Program-made: the position numbers and the translations under genes
NCBI RefSeq assembly: GCF_000264905.1
Contig: NW_006763140.1
Location: 537,575 to 601,574, forward strand
Length of the DNA: 64,000 nt
Direction of reading: 5' to 3'
Origin: Stereum hirsutum FP-91666 SS1
Taxonomy: Eukaryota > Basidiomycota > Agaricomycetes > Russulales > Stereaceae
Part shown: one piece after another, positions 47,222 through 59,477 of the stretch
Layout of the letters: each line of letters starts with the position of its first letter
Position numbering within the stretch: the stretch's first letter is position 1
Notes under the pieces: generated by a model
Told to the model about the DNA's origin: nothing
The model's input: the letters and a program-made list of their open reading frames with translations, nothing else
Databases searched by the model: none

Positions 47222-47498
47222 GGACTGTCGTCTGGTTACTTCACAAATACTCCACACAAGCCGCTCTGAAATATCAGCTCATGTTCGACCAAGCTTCCAC
47301 CATCATCAAACCATCATCCAATCGTCATAAGTACAATAATTAGAATGGAACAATCAAAGCAGGTAGCGTAATGTAGGGCACTAGTAGCCTGAGATACATC
47401 TCTTATACTGTGTTGCACGGTAGAGTTGTCAACCAAAAACGCGGACTCGGAGTTGATAGATTTCACGAACAGCAGAACTGTGGCATTCCACAGCGACT

Positions 47499-48575
47499 TC
47501 AATACAACTCGATCTCAAAGATCCTTTCCAACCGCCACACAAGGGCCTCGAATTTCCGCAGCCACGTCTCAATCATTTTCTCCACCTCATCCGCATCGTA
47601 TAGAATATCTCCCCGTAAGAACCGATCGATAAGGTCAGTGAGCTCCGTATTGTCGTTCCAATCGATTCTGGCGTTGAGTTCAGTGACATTCTATGAGGGC
47701 AACTCAGAGGTAAACCCACAAACCTCGGTTCGCCATTTATGCCCGGCGTACAAGCTACCTTCTTCTCGAGTGCCGCTACATCATCCAAGAACTTGATGCA
47801 GTTTCGTGCAGTCTGACGGTAATCCTTCATTTCATCACCATCAATGTCTTTGAGATGCTGTGACCCTGGAAAGTGCTTCCTAGCCATGCCTCGGGGAGAA
47901 TCAATTGGCGAAAATTCTGGGAAGTATGTTTCGAGATGTGCTAATAAACGCGGACAGGATTTCGCCCGCAGATACACGAGATGCTGCCAACCAAGTCAAA
48001 ATTGCCTCTTCTTTGGACACTGTCAATGACATATTTCTGGGTAAAATTGACTTACCAAACAAATACATCTGTCGATGATTCCTCGATACGTGCTGCGCTG
48101 GTTCGGAGCTCTTGCCAACAATTTCTTCAGCACGTCAACGTCATTCGAGTCCAAGATTCTATCACCCACACCATCTGCCACCTGAGCGCCGCCACGTTGG
48201 TCATGTCGTCTCAGATAGTTGTTCCAGACCAGAGCTTCGTCTACCTTCTCTATTAATTGTTTCCGCATGGACTCCAGGGAAGTGATCGCATCGAGAATAT
48301 CCGGTATCATCTCGAAATCGAAGTCGGGGATAACGTTGGATCTGATGAGGTAAATGATCTCCCCAGGTGCGGAACACGGTGTCTGCGACTTTGAGAGGAT
48401 GGGTAGAGTAGAGGTCTTGAATAAATCTGCATCGAGAGCGGTAGGTTCACTTCATCAACGGTTCAATGCGTAAATCAGACTTACTGGAGGAGATTCTCAA
48501 GTCTGTTGACGTGTGTTTCGAGTTCTGGATATGTTCACGAAACTCCTGTCGGACCTTCTCTGCGTTTGTCTCCAT
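47499..48575 (-). CDS. uncharacterised protein, family X copy 2
   Basis: Tandem paralogue of the gene at 45851-46967, of unknown family. Exon 1 begins METNAEKVRQEFREHIQNSK; exon 2 begins NLFKTSTLPILSKS and contains FEMIPDILDAITSLESMRKQ, then DRILDSNDVDVLKKLLARAP and STYRGIIDRCICL; exon 3 has HLVYLRAKSCPRLLAHLETY, DYRQTARNCIKFLDD and GEPRF; exon 4 ends EKMIETWLRKFEALVWRLER then IFEIELY. About 280 residues, helical, no signal peptide. Both copies look intact and share conserved blocks, which argues that both are expressed or only recently duplicated. The conserved CIC plus RGIIDR block and the C-terminal WL-x-VWRLERIFE block are the best family markers. Confidence 0.75.
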
Positions 48576-48688
48576 CTCTGAAAGTGATAACCAAAATCAG
48601 TAGTGTGAGTCCAATTTCGAGCACCCTCGACGTGGAAGTGTAAGACACAATTTCGCGAAACCTTTCGCGTCGGCACTAGTGTCTGCGC

Positions 48689-48698
48689 GTGACGTCAT
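48689..48698. promoter_or_regulatory. CRE-like site (copy 2)
   Basis: GTGACGTCAT, differing in the last base from the palindrome in the first copy. About 115 bp upstream of the family X copy 2 start. Confidence 0.55.
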
Positions 48699-48891
48699 GG
48701 TGTGACAAGCGCGTTTTGGGCTGTCTTGGGCCTTTTTGAGTTCTGTGTTCTTTTCCTCAGCCCCAGCGTCAAGCGTTCATTCTTATCGGCCACAAGTCCT
48801 ACACGATGCGCCACACGACTTGGAAGGGTGGCTCGTCTTTGACGCCAACTAAACTGCCTATCTTGCCGCATCTTACATGAACAGAGCTCGG

Positions 48892-48899
48892 TATATAAA
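48892..48899 (+). promoter_or_regulatory. TATA box facing F-box gene B
   Basis: TATATAAA in CGGTATATAAAGAC, about 200 bp upstream of the F-box gene B start and pointing towards it. Confidence 0.6.
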
Positions 48900-49095
48900 G
48901 ACCCTTGACTGATAATGATGAGCCGCATCACCCCCTCCGCAGATACTCCACATAAGCTCTGAACTAGGGCAGACTAGGGTTTGTCTTCAAGACTCCTGCT
49001 CCCGGCGTGAAGAGTGAGGTAAGTCATATGCTGGGTATAACATACGTCACTCAGTCGTCTCATGTTTAGATACATCATACTAGCCGCTAGCAAGT

Positions 49096-50787
49096 ATGTT
49101 GCTTGAGGAGCAGCAAGCTCTTCGTTCGTTGAGCGTAGTAGACGATTCCCCTCTGCAGCAAGGCATTCCGCTTCCAACTGAGGTCCTAGCTGACGTCTTC
49201 AGCTTATGCGACCGTCATGACCTTGCTTCGCTTTGCATGAGCTGTAAACGCCTCAGTGCCATTGCAGAACGAGAACTCTACAAGTCGTTGACTATCCCGT
49301 GCTTGGACCGTGGCGAACGGCTGAATTCGCTCGAGTTGGTATCTCGGTCGCTGTTCAATGGGCAGGACAACGACCTAAGACTCGGGTACGTGAAAGAGCT
49401 GACGGTCAATGGTTTAAGGTAAGCATAGTCACTAGGTATCATTAAGCGCCGATAGAACGGATGTCGACGTCTCCCTGTAATCGCAGCTGCAAATTCCTAT
49501 ACGCCTCTAGCGACTTTCTAGGCTCAACCTACCTCGAGGGCATACAACTTCTTCTTTCCCACGTACACTCTCTGACAGCCCTCACCATCGTGTTCTCAAC
49601 AAACGACGTAGCCCATTACGACCTCCAGATTCACCCGACCCTACTTCTCACTTCCATCGGTCCTGATATCATCCCCCGACTATCAAATTATCCATACATC
49701 ACCTCCCACCCGGCTCCCACATTCTCGAATCTCCGCTCTTTCACCTTCGACACACAATTCATCGACAACACCATTGTGTGTTCCTTTCTCAGCAGACATC
49801 CAACCTTGGAACATGTCAGCATCGGGAACGGTGTCACGAAGCGTACAATAATCGGACCTACGTCTCTTCCTGCGAGAGGATACTGTAGCGAGAGGATTGT
49901 GCTCCCTCGTCTGAAAAGCTTCACGGGTCCAGAGAGATATTTTAGATGTTTGAGCGCTAGCGCCACCGCCACATATCCTGACTGTATGACGGCGTCAAGT
50001 ACGACCACGCCCATTGCACCTGGTTTGAAGGAGGCAAGAATCACTTGGGAGCATCTATCCGATTTCACACTTGCGCTCCAACCCATCATCGCTTCCCATT
50101 CCAAAATCCATCCCGATCCTCATTCTGTCGCCTACTCAAACGGGTACAAGTTTGGAGGCAGGGAAGAGGAAAAGATATCGTTCCTCAAGTGCACGCGCCC
50201 GGGGTCAAACATCGATTTGATACAGTACATCGCCGAATGTATGCCGTGGCTAAGGAAGCTCCAGGTCATGACGTTCATGGGGCACCGAATCGACAGTATG
50301 TTCGATGTTGTCACACAGGTGCGCTGTGCTTCCTCTGGCATTCCTCTCTTTCTTTCTTTCTTTCTTTATTTCTTCTCTAATTTTGATTCCTTTTCGTTTG
50401 TCGTCATGTAGGAGAAGATGCTATCTATCGCTGATGCCGTTGTGCGCTTCCCGCACCTCGAACAGTTCGAGTACTTCAACTGGGTCTCCGTCCTCGTCAT
50501 CGGACCAGCCCATTGTCATAGACTGGGCAAGGTGTTCATGGAACGCATCGGGACCGAGAAGAAGCTGGCCTTGAGGAGATGTAAGCTCTGTGAGTGATGA
50601 ATTCTCCGTATCATCTGCCAGGGTTCACTATTGTCGCCGGTGGCCTTGGCGGACGTGGCTCGCCCTGGTAGCTGTTGCTGACTCGCGTTGTTTTTTCTCT
50701 GACCTAGTCGGGACGGAATGGGTGCGCGCGGAAGCTTCAAAAGGTAAACCAGCAGGGTGGAAGCCGGAGATGTGGGGATTGCTGTGA
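49096..50787 (+). CDS. F-box/LRR-like protein B
   Basis: Four exons, about 490 residues. The F-box reads LPTEVLADVFSLCDRHDLAS then MSCKRLSAIAERELYKSL. Exon 2 (from about 49486) is an LRR-like body: LLSHVHSLTALTIVFSTND, PTFSNLRSFTFDTQFIDN, KEARITWEHLSDFTLALQP and TRPGSNIDLIQYIAECMPWL. Exon 3 starts EKMLSIADAVVRFPHLEQF. The last exon (from 50708) encodes FGTEWVRAEASKGKPAGWKP and ends MWGLL; if it is not spliced, translation stops at CKLCE (50597). The same choice exists in F-box gene A. Intron 2 contains a CTTT repeat. Acts as substrate receptor in an SCF ubiquitin ligase (family knowledge); target unknown. Confidence 0.78.
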
Positions 50788-51172
50788 TTATCGGAGTCGT
50801 TGGGACGTTACTTGCGAGCAAGCTTCTCTGATGAAGTTCTGGGCAAGGAGGAGAGGAGGAAGACTGCCAGCGTTAATGATTATGGTATCACGATGGTGTG
50901 ATTGCCTGCTGTGTATTGCTTGAGCTTCTTTGTCTATATTACTGTGTGTACAAGATATATAATATTGATTGGGATTAAGGCTCGTCACCTCGTTGGCCTT
51001 GAGAACCTCATACATGCTTCCACGTCCCATCCTCATCTTGAGCACAAGCATGATCAACTACCAGTATCGGCGGGAGTAGACCGTAGTTTGTGACTCTCAG
51101 TCAGCACACATGCTGTTTCGCAGGACGTCGTTCGAATGGGTTGAAAGAATGGGCCGAGTTCGACCCGCACAT
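50788..51172. other. 3' flank of F-box gene B, no gene
   Basis: Here the downstream exons of the truncated F-box fragment should lie on the minus strand; I find no LRR-like coding sequence. Confidence 0.5.
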
Positions 51173-51538
51173 TTACCTTATATCTCCCAGAGTGAGTGAC
51201 TGAACATACCCGAGCCACCTACTAGGCCCACTCGAGCTCCAATACAAGGCCCGACACAACGCCCTCACCTCCCCAAATTTCCCACCGCGCGGAGTCCAGG
51301 AGATGGGATCCACGAAGCATGATATATGTAGCTCTCTGTATAGCTCCCGTTCCGCGATGAGTTGGAAAAGTTGGCTAGTACGACATAATGTCGCAAGTCC
51401 CTCTACATCGAGCTGAATGCAAATGCGTTGGAAGATCTCAGGAGGGAGTCGGACGGGGATCTTGCCGCCGTCGGTGTCCATTAGTTGTTCGGAACCAGGA
51501 ATCGTAGATTGTATTGATAGTTGAGTATGAGAACTCAT
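51173..51538 (-). pseudogene. orphan first exon of an F-box gene (fragment C)
   Basis: Encodes MSSHTQLSIQSTIPGSEQLM, an F-box LPPEIFQRICIQLDVEGLAT, RTSQLFQLIAERELYREL and LGYVQSLTLGDIR, the region equal to exon 1 of F-box genes A and B. It ends at a good donor (ATAAG|GTAAAT) exactly where the paralogues splice, but the LRR-like exons are missing: the following DNA is short and runs into the 3' end of F-box gene B. Best read as a relic of a third family member. A short F-box-only protein from the read-through frame cannot be excluded. Confidence 0.65.
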
Positions 51539-52529
51539 CCCAGTGCAATGTTTGATGTTTTGGAGACGAGAGCAAGCGGAACCTGAGGACAAGATCGCCG
51601 CGCACGCGACATCCCTTTCCAAGTTGGAGGTGGCCGGCTCGGCCCGATAGGAAGTCTGATACAGGCGTGGGAACTTCACTCTGTGGCGAAGGTTAGTTAG
51701 AGAGTTTGCGCGCCGTGTTTGCTTTGCGACATTCTTGTTGCATGGAAAAATCTGACAATATTTGAGAGCACTCTATAGGCTCAGTAGAGAGTCTTCCTCA
51801 GAGCGATGAGTTAAAATAAAAAAATAAAAAACACAACCCATGCTGCGGCGCTGTCTAGAAACTTGAAAGTGCCGCGTTGTGCAGAATCAGGGTCCCGCAG
51901 ACTCTCTAATGTACCGCACGCGCCACGCAACGACTTTACTATGCTTCGTGCGAGCCTATGTACTATGTATGTATCTTCATCTACTAGTAATATACAACGA
52001 GGCCGTAAACCCGACCGAGCACCACGAATATCAAGACAACATGAGAACACTAGCAAGATGCAAGCGGGTGAAGAGGAGGATGAGGATGAAGGGGATTTGA
52101 AGTAACGGAGTACAGACACGAAAGAGCAAAGATCAATGTGGAAACAAGAAGACTAACGTACGGAACGAGCGGATGCGCAGAAATGTGAATCGGCGTGGGA
52201 TGAAAGTGAGACGTGAGTATATGGTGAGTAGCGTACGAACGTATATCTCCCTGATGGCTGGTTAAGAAGCGCGAAAGCTTGCGTGATGCGTCGAAGATTA
52301 TGCGAGTGTTCAATGTTGAACGTAGATCCTGGCGGTACTAATGCATACTAGGAAGAACAAAGTAAAGCGTAGGTGAGCCCCCGCATCTCTTCAGAAAATA
52401 ACGCAGAGGACTACTCACACACTATCCACATACCCCGAACCGCCATACCACACCACAAACAAAGTTAAAGAAACACACGATCCGTCAGCCTCATTTCATC
52501 TTCTCTCACACCACAAAGAACAATAACAC
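51539..52529. other. intergenic, no supported gene
   Basis: About 1 kb with scattered open stretches but no recognisable domain or consistent exon model. Confidence 0.4.
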
Positions 52530-54755
52530 TCACCCAATCAACCCCATCCCCGCCACTCCCGCCCCAAGACTGACCAACGCAAGCACCTGCCTCCGCACTC
52601 CGCTCCTCCACAGCGTCGGATCGAGCACGAAATCTCCCGCTAGCATCTCGACGCATGCTGCGTAGATGAGCATCCCAGCCGATATGGCGGACATGATACC
52701 TTCGATGAGTTTCAGGCGAACTGCAAACCCGCGCATGTACGCAAACACAAACCATATGTCGTCAGGACATGGTCGAAATACGGGAAACACGAGTGAGTGA
52801 CGCTTACCCGAGTTCCCACCGGACCCCCCACTCTCGAACGCCAACAACCCGATGATAATGCCCACCGGCGTCGTCACCGCAAACAGCACCGCCAGTGTCG
52901 GCTTCAACCACGAGAACCTCCGCCTGCTCTGTGGTGTGGTTGTTTCGGTAGGTAATTGTGAGGGAGCGGGGAGGCCTGCGATGCGGATGCCGAGGGAGAG
53001 GCCTTCGAAGAGGTTGTGGAAGACTATTGCTGTTACGAGGGAGGCTGGGGGGATGGTTGTGGTTAGTGTGTGGCGGGAAGGTGCGGCGGAAAAGGGGAGG
53101 AGAAATGAAAGGGGGTGAGGACGTACTGAAATCAGCACCGGAGGCGATGGCGAGTGTGAGGCCTATAACGAGCGAATGTATCATGATGCCCATTTGCAGG
53201 ACCTATATTCCACATAGTATGATCGGTCAATTACGGTATCCTTCACTCATAGACAATACAGTCGGGTGGATGAACGTACCAGAATACCAACGACCTGCCT
53301 CTTTCTACCAATCTCGACATCTCCATCATCATGGTCGCAAATCTCGCCTTGTTCACCTCCATATTCGTCATCATGGCCGCAGTCATCCCCATCCTCCATC
53401 AACGCCTCCAAATCTCCATGGCTATGTCCCGCATGTCCGTGCCCTTTCCCGCTCCCGCCTCCATGACTATACTTCTGCGACTGGGAACACGATCCAGCAG
53501 ACTGCGCACGATGATGTCCATTCGGCACCACAGGCCCACTATCTCCATCACCATCTTCATCTCTATCGCCCTCCGTATCCTCCTCGAGGACCTCAACGAC
53601 ATTACTGTTCTTCCTACTCGTCGCATGATGACATCCATGGCTCCCTCTCGATTCGTGTCTATGATGTCCTTCCAAGATCCCTAGCCCATGCGTATGCGTA
53701 TGCGTGTGTGGTATCGTGTTCGTGTTCGTGCTAAAGTCATTCGTACGTGAGTGGTGGTAGGAGTGTGCGCCTTGCTGGACGCTGGGTGCGGAGAAGCGGC
53801 GGGATGGCGGATTTAAGTTGGCGTTGACGTTGGAGGAAGCAGATAGGAGGGGAGTTTGTTCATTTAGTGTTGTATTGGATGTTGCGGGGGAGTCGGAGGA
53901 GGGCAGGTCGTGGGGTGAATGGTCTGGCGACGGAGGGAGCGGCGTAGATGCTAGGAATAGTCACGATCGTCAGTTTAGTACACATGCGTGCGACGTGGAA
54001 GACAACTAATAGGCGAGAGGCTTACGTTCGAGTTTAGGTGATGGAGGCGCGGAGGGATATGATTGGAGGCGGTCGACATAGGAAGTTGACACATCTAATG
54101 CGGTTTAGAAGGTGAGACGGGGGACCACCGCAGTGGCGCTAGGCGAATATGTACTCACATTCGACGAGGAATATGGTCAAGAGCGACCCAAGACTGTTGT
54201 GGTTCTCAGTTCAGCATGTCTCTGATACGAATGGAATGGGCGCGGCGAACTCACACAATGAGGCCCGTCCAATGTCCGACGTTTGTCTGTTTCTTGACTG
54301 CTGGGTCCGTGAGGCGTTCGAAGGCGTCTTGGAGGAGGTGGACGAATGCGGTGGACAAGATGACGCCTATGTTCGGTGCGACGTAATCAGACGGTGTATC
54401 CGCAAAGTTGTCCACGGCTGCAATACGCACCAGTCCCAAAGTGCTTGCCTATGAAGAAAAGGATGCGGGGTATCCGTAGAGACCTGACTCGCTTCGATAT
54501 TGCAGGGAAGGATGCAGCTGAGAAGACCGTCACTATCTAGCTGTATTCCTGAAATAATAAAATGTACGCACCGAACAAAGAGACGAAGAAAATCACGAAC
54601 ATCATGGCCACCCTCCACGAAAGATCTGTCCCCTTTGCGCTCCCATCCTCTTCGGTGCCACTGTGGCGATCATCGTGGTCGTAGGCCGGCTGCTTTCCCA
54701 GTATCTTTAGCGACTGAGTTTCTTGCAAAGTAGGCCAGGTGCGTGAGACAAACAT
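52530..54755 (-). CDS. ZIP family zinc transporter
   Basis: ZIP (SLC39/Zrt-like) membrane transporter with many short introns. Exon 1 MFVSRTWPTLQETQSL contains the first membrane helix (VAMMFVIFFVSLF). It joins AASFPAISKRVRSLRIPRIL and FFIGKHFGTG, then VILSTAFVHLLQDAFERL. A long variable cytosolic loop is rich in His, Asp and Gly (GHGHAGHSHGD, at about 53250-53680), a typical metal-sensing loop. The signature helices follow: QMGIMIHSLVIGLTLAIASG, TSLVTAIVFHNLFEGLSLGI (HNxFEG metal site), FAVTTPVGIIIG and GIMSAISAGMLIYAACVEML. The last helix ends GMGLIG at a TGA that is also a possible donor, so a few more residues may exist. Imports zinc across the plasma membrane or releases it from an organelle. 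Confidence 0.9.
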
Positions 54756-55624
54756 GCCACAAGTGTGCGGCTGCTATTCAAGGCGGATGAGGGATAGATG
54801 GTTGTGGTTGAGGGGAGAGTGAGACTGGCGCCAAGGGGACTGCTCCGTCATGAGCTGTGGCGAAGAGGACCTCACCAGTCGCGGGTAAGATCGCCCTCGG
54901 CCAATCAGAATCGTCTGTTTCCCAGTGTCCGTGACGCCACCCGCGACGCCACTGCAACTCTGTTGTCCCATCCGTCCTCTTCATCGATATCATGTCTCCG
55001 AGTCGCACACAACGTCTCGTAGCTATTTTCCTGCAGTCAATCGGCTTACTATTATATCCTGCACTGAAAAACAAAGCATTGTTGTATAAAGACTCAGGTT
55101 TGTTTGGGAGATGGCTGACCAATCTGACGCGTATATTTAGATCGCCTCGCAATTTCAAGTCCACACCCTCGCCTCGAGCTCGTTCCAACCCGCCCGTTTC
55201 ACCAGAACTCGCCGTCAAATTCCTTCTTGTACACCCCCTTGGGAAGCTACGAGAATATTATTATTATTATTATTAATGGAGACAGTACTTTCCTTCAAGT
55301 TGTGGACATTGCGGCCCCCAGGAAGTTCTGTGTGTGGCCTATCAAATGGCTGCGTTGGTACATAGCGAGTCGGCATTTAAAGCTCTATGCTAGAAGGGAA
55401 AATTAAATAGCTCAGTCATACGGGCTTCCTCCCCATGATCATGAAGGAGAACGCATTGCTGCTTGTGTCACACAGCGCCGCGGAGTCGGCCACCTACGTC
55501 ATGGGCGGAGTCGGAATGATTGTGCTTGGATTGTGACTCTGCTTGATCTCTTGCTGCTTTTGGCTCCTTACCAACAACCATCTTTACCACTCGAGTTCTT
55601 CTTTATATTCCTAGGTCTAACACA
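54756..55624. other. divergent intergenic region with an ATT microsatellite
   Basis: Between the ZIP gene and the protease-inhibitor gene. Contains an (ATT)n run at about 55256-55275. No gene recognised. Confidence 0.45.
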
Positions 55625-56185
55625 ATGTCGTCTGGAAGTTCGTCTGTCTATGCATTACGGTTGTAGGTAGGTATACAAACGCTAATGTTGCACACGATGC
55701 CATCGTAAACACAGAGTTCATAGTCGTCTTCAAGAAGAACGTCACCTCCGATACGATTGACAAGCACGGGCAAGAGCTCAGTAATGCCGGTACGCTTTCT
55801 GTGCCTTTGCCGAAGATCGGTCTGATCGATATCTCTGTTCGTGTTGAGGATAGGTGGCTCGATTCACAACAAGTTCGACTCTAGCATCATGAAGGTATGT
55901 TACATCTCCACGTACATACACGAGCTGGTCAGACCCTGGGTTCAAGTACTGATGTAACATTCCTTTCTGTCAGGGATTTTCTGCCACCATCCCCGAGGCT
56001 TATCTGCAACAGCTCCAAAGCCTCCAAGGCGATGAGATCGATTACATCGGTCCGTTATTTCGATTCACTTCGTCACCTCTGCACATCCACAATATCAACC
56101 GGGTTTCATGATGGATCGCCACGACAACTGATCATGCCCTGTTTTCCATCTTACAGAGCCCGATGGTATCGTCACGACTCAGTAA
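55625..56185 (+). CDS. I9/PBI2-like protease inhibitor
   Basis: Small gene in five exons encoding about 77 residues, missed by a long-frame search. Exon 1 is MSSG plus one base; exon 2 gives KFIVVFKKNVTSDTIDKHGQ then ELSNAG; exon 3 GSIHNKFDSSIMK; exon 4 GFSATIPEAYLQQLQSLQGD then EIDYIE; the last exon PDGIVTTQ. All junctions are GT-AG and keep the family pattern. This is the inhibitor I9 fold of yeast PBI2 (inhibitor of vacuolar proteinase B) and of the Pleurotus proteinase A inhibitor, related to subtilisin propeptides. It has no signal peptide, so it should act in the cytosol or vacuole on subtilisin-type proteases. Complete and of normal length. Confidence 0.9.
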
Positions 56186-56596
56186 TTGGCCGAACCATGT
56201 AATGTGACAGTGTGTGTCCACCCAATGTGTAACAAACCAAAGGATAATCGGTGATGGAGGTTGTATGAATGGCTGGTGATGCCGCGATCAACCAGATAGA
56301 CTGCTTGTATTATTGTGATTCTATTCATTGCGATGATAATCTTTGACTAGTTGGTGGTCCGGAATCGCTCTCGTTATGCACTCCTTCTCTAGCTGGAGTT
56401 TGCCTCTTAGCAACGGGACATATCTGAAAAGTGTCTTGAAAGGCTGGTTGCGTGGACTTGAATCTGGCCGGAAACTAACTCGTCTTTATTCTCTCCCATA
56501 TGCATAACCCGAATCTTTTCTTTGGGCGGTGCGCGGCGTAGCTCATTAGCCCCTATCCTCGCCACCCATCAAGGTGCCACACAAGTACTTTCAGAA
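56186..56596. other. convergent intergenic region
   Basis: Between the protease-inhibitor stop and the cyclodeaminase-family stop; 3' UTRs only. Confidence 0.5.
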
Positions 56597-57825
56597 TCAA
56601 AGATCGTACCCATCTACGACCGTCCCAACATTCGTCTCCTCCGCCCTCTTCACCACAGCCGCCGCAATCGCGACATCCTGCGCGCCCACACCCACAGACT
56701 TCCAAATCGTTACATCCCCCTTCTTCCTCAACGCCTCGCACCTCTCCCCATCTCTTTCCCATGCCCACTCGCCACCGCTCCGTCCGAGCCCCTCTATCGA
56801 ACGCACGAGCGCTCCGACCTCGACCACGCCGTTCTCCTGAGTCGTGACCCCCGCGTCGATAAATTCTCCGGCCTCGACGAAACACGCTTCGCGAGAGTCG
56901 ACGACGATGGCTCCGTGAGCTCGGTGAACGAGCTCGGTATCGATCTCGTGCATTGTGGGTTTGTAGCTTCCGACTAGGATGATATGCGTCCCGCTAGAGA
57001 CATGGACTGATGGGAAGAGTGGAGTCGTAGAGGATGTGGCCGTCACGATGATATTTGCTTCTTTCAGAATTTTTGGGAGATCGGACGATGGAGCTACGGC
57101 GAGCGAAGCAGACGATGTTGTTAATGAATCGACGTTTGTGGAAATGAAGGAGCAAGTGAACGAGACGTTTGGATGTTGGATGTGTAGCCATGACACGAGG
57201 GATGCGAGCCGTGAGTTTTGTGTCCGGTTGACGATTGTGACGTTCGTGATGGAAGTGTATGTCTTGAGCAGTAGATCAACGTGTGCTTTGATCTGTTGAC
57301 CAGCGCCATACGCTACGACATTCGTGGGCTTGTACACATCTGTCGGATACAAAAGCGTAGTAGCGAGCAGCGACCCTGAATGAAAATAAATAGATCAAAA
57401 AAAGTCCCTGTCAATCTCAAATCCCATTGAACCGAACGAAAGATCACGAAGAACGCACCAGCCGCAGTCCTTACAGCCGTCAACCCCCCCGCATTGACCA
57501 CCGCCTTCACCCGTCCCGTCTCCTCATCCATAACGAAAGTACTCGCCGGTAATCCCCTCGTATCCTTCGGATTCGTAGGCACTGAGACCACTTTTATCGT
57601 AGTCCCGAGTGAGGCGATACGTGAGGGCATGAAGAGCGCGTGGTGCGAGGACATGGCGATCGTGGTGCGATGGGGTGTGTCGATACTCTTTTCTGATGGA
57701 TCAGAGGAGTCGGAGGATGAAGAGAGTGTGTGGAAGACTTGGGCCATGAGGGATTGTAAGAGTGAGATGGGGAAGTTGGAGGTGATTTGCTCGACATCGG
57801 AGCTGGAGAGGATGAGGAGCGACAT
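56597..57825 (-). CDS. ornithine cyclodeaminase/mu-crystallin family protein
   Basis: Two exons, about 370-380 residues. The first runs MSLLILSSSDVEQITSNFPI to NAGGLTAVRTAAG; after a short intron the frame resumes with LLATTLLYPTDVYKPTN. The NAD(P)-binding motif is VVAYGAGQQIKAHVDLLL (GxGxxxxxH) and is followed by VTIVNRTQNSRLASLV, ILKEANIIVTATSSTTPLF, GTHIILVGSYKPTMHEID and the C-terminal VTIWKSVGVGAQDVAIAA. The family covers ornithine cyclodeaminase, ketimine reductase (mu-crystallin) and alanine dehydrogenase, so the exact substrate is open. Catalytic fold and length are normal and no frameshift is seen. The neighbour on the left converges with it; the OYE genes lie on its upstream side on the same strand. 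Confidence 0.9.
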
Positions 57826-58182
57826 CGGGATGGACTAAGTACTTGGTCTATGGCTCTCGACAAGGGTATACGACCTGCAAAATAGGCGGCAAGGATTCAA
57901 GCTTTATGAATGTTGGGCCGTTGGAGAAGAAGGATGATATTCGGCCGCTGTGAGCGACATGACTCAGAGGGGAAATCAAATAGGGGCAAAGTGCCACACT
58001 AGTGTGTGTGGCCCGGCGCTCAGCCTGCCTCTACAGAACTTGGGATACGGTACGGAGACTATTCTACCAAAGGGTATAGTTCATTGCATCTAAGATGATA
58101 AACAAAATTCTCTAAAGAAGAAACATAGATGCTGCAGTCTCGACGCTGGATACAGTACTCCCAAATAACTACACGTTAAGAC
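57826..58182. other. intergenic, no supported gene
   Basis: Promoter side of the cyclodeaminase-family gene and 3' flank of OYE copy 1. Confidence 0.5.

Positions 58183-59477
<1,295 letters not shown>

Larger units (their letters stand above)
46968..47498. other. copied promoter block of family X copy 1
   Basis: 5' flank of copy 1, clearly related in sequence to 48576-48970. It contains, in the same order as the other copy, a CRE-like palindrome, a GCGCGTTTT stretch, TATCGGCCA, a CCTACGCGATGC stretch, a TATATAAAGAC box and ATACTCCACAC. The part beyond about 47280 has no counterpart in the other copy and no gene. Confidence 0.7.
48576..49095. other. shared divergent promoter of family X copy 2 and F-box gene B
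   Basis: 520 bp between two diverging genes. Left part is the second copy of the duplicated promoter block: CRE-like site, GCGCGTTTT stretch, TATCGGCCA, CCTACACGATGC and TATATAAAGAC occur in the same order as upstream of copy 1. Confidence 0.7.
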
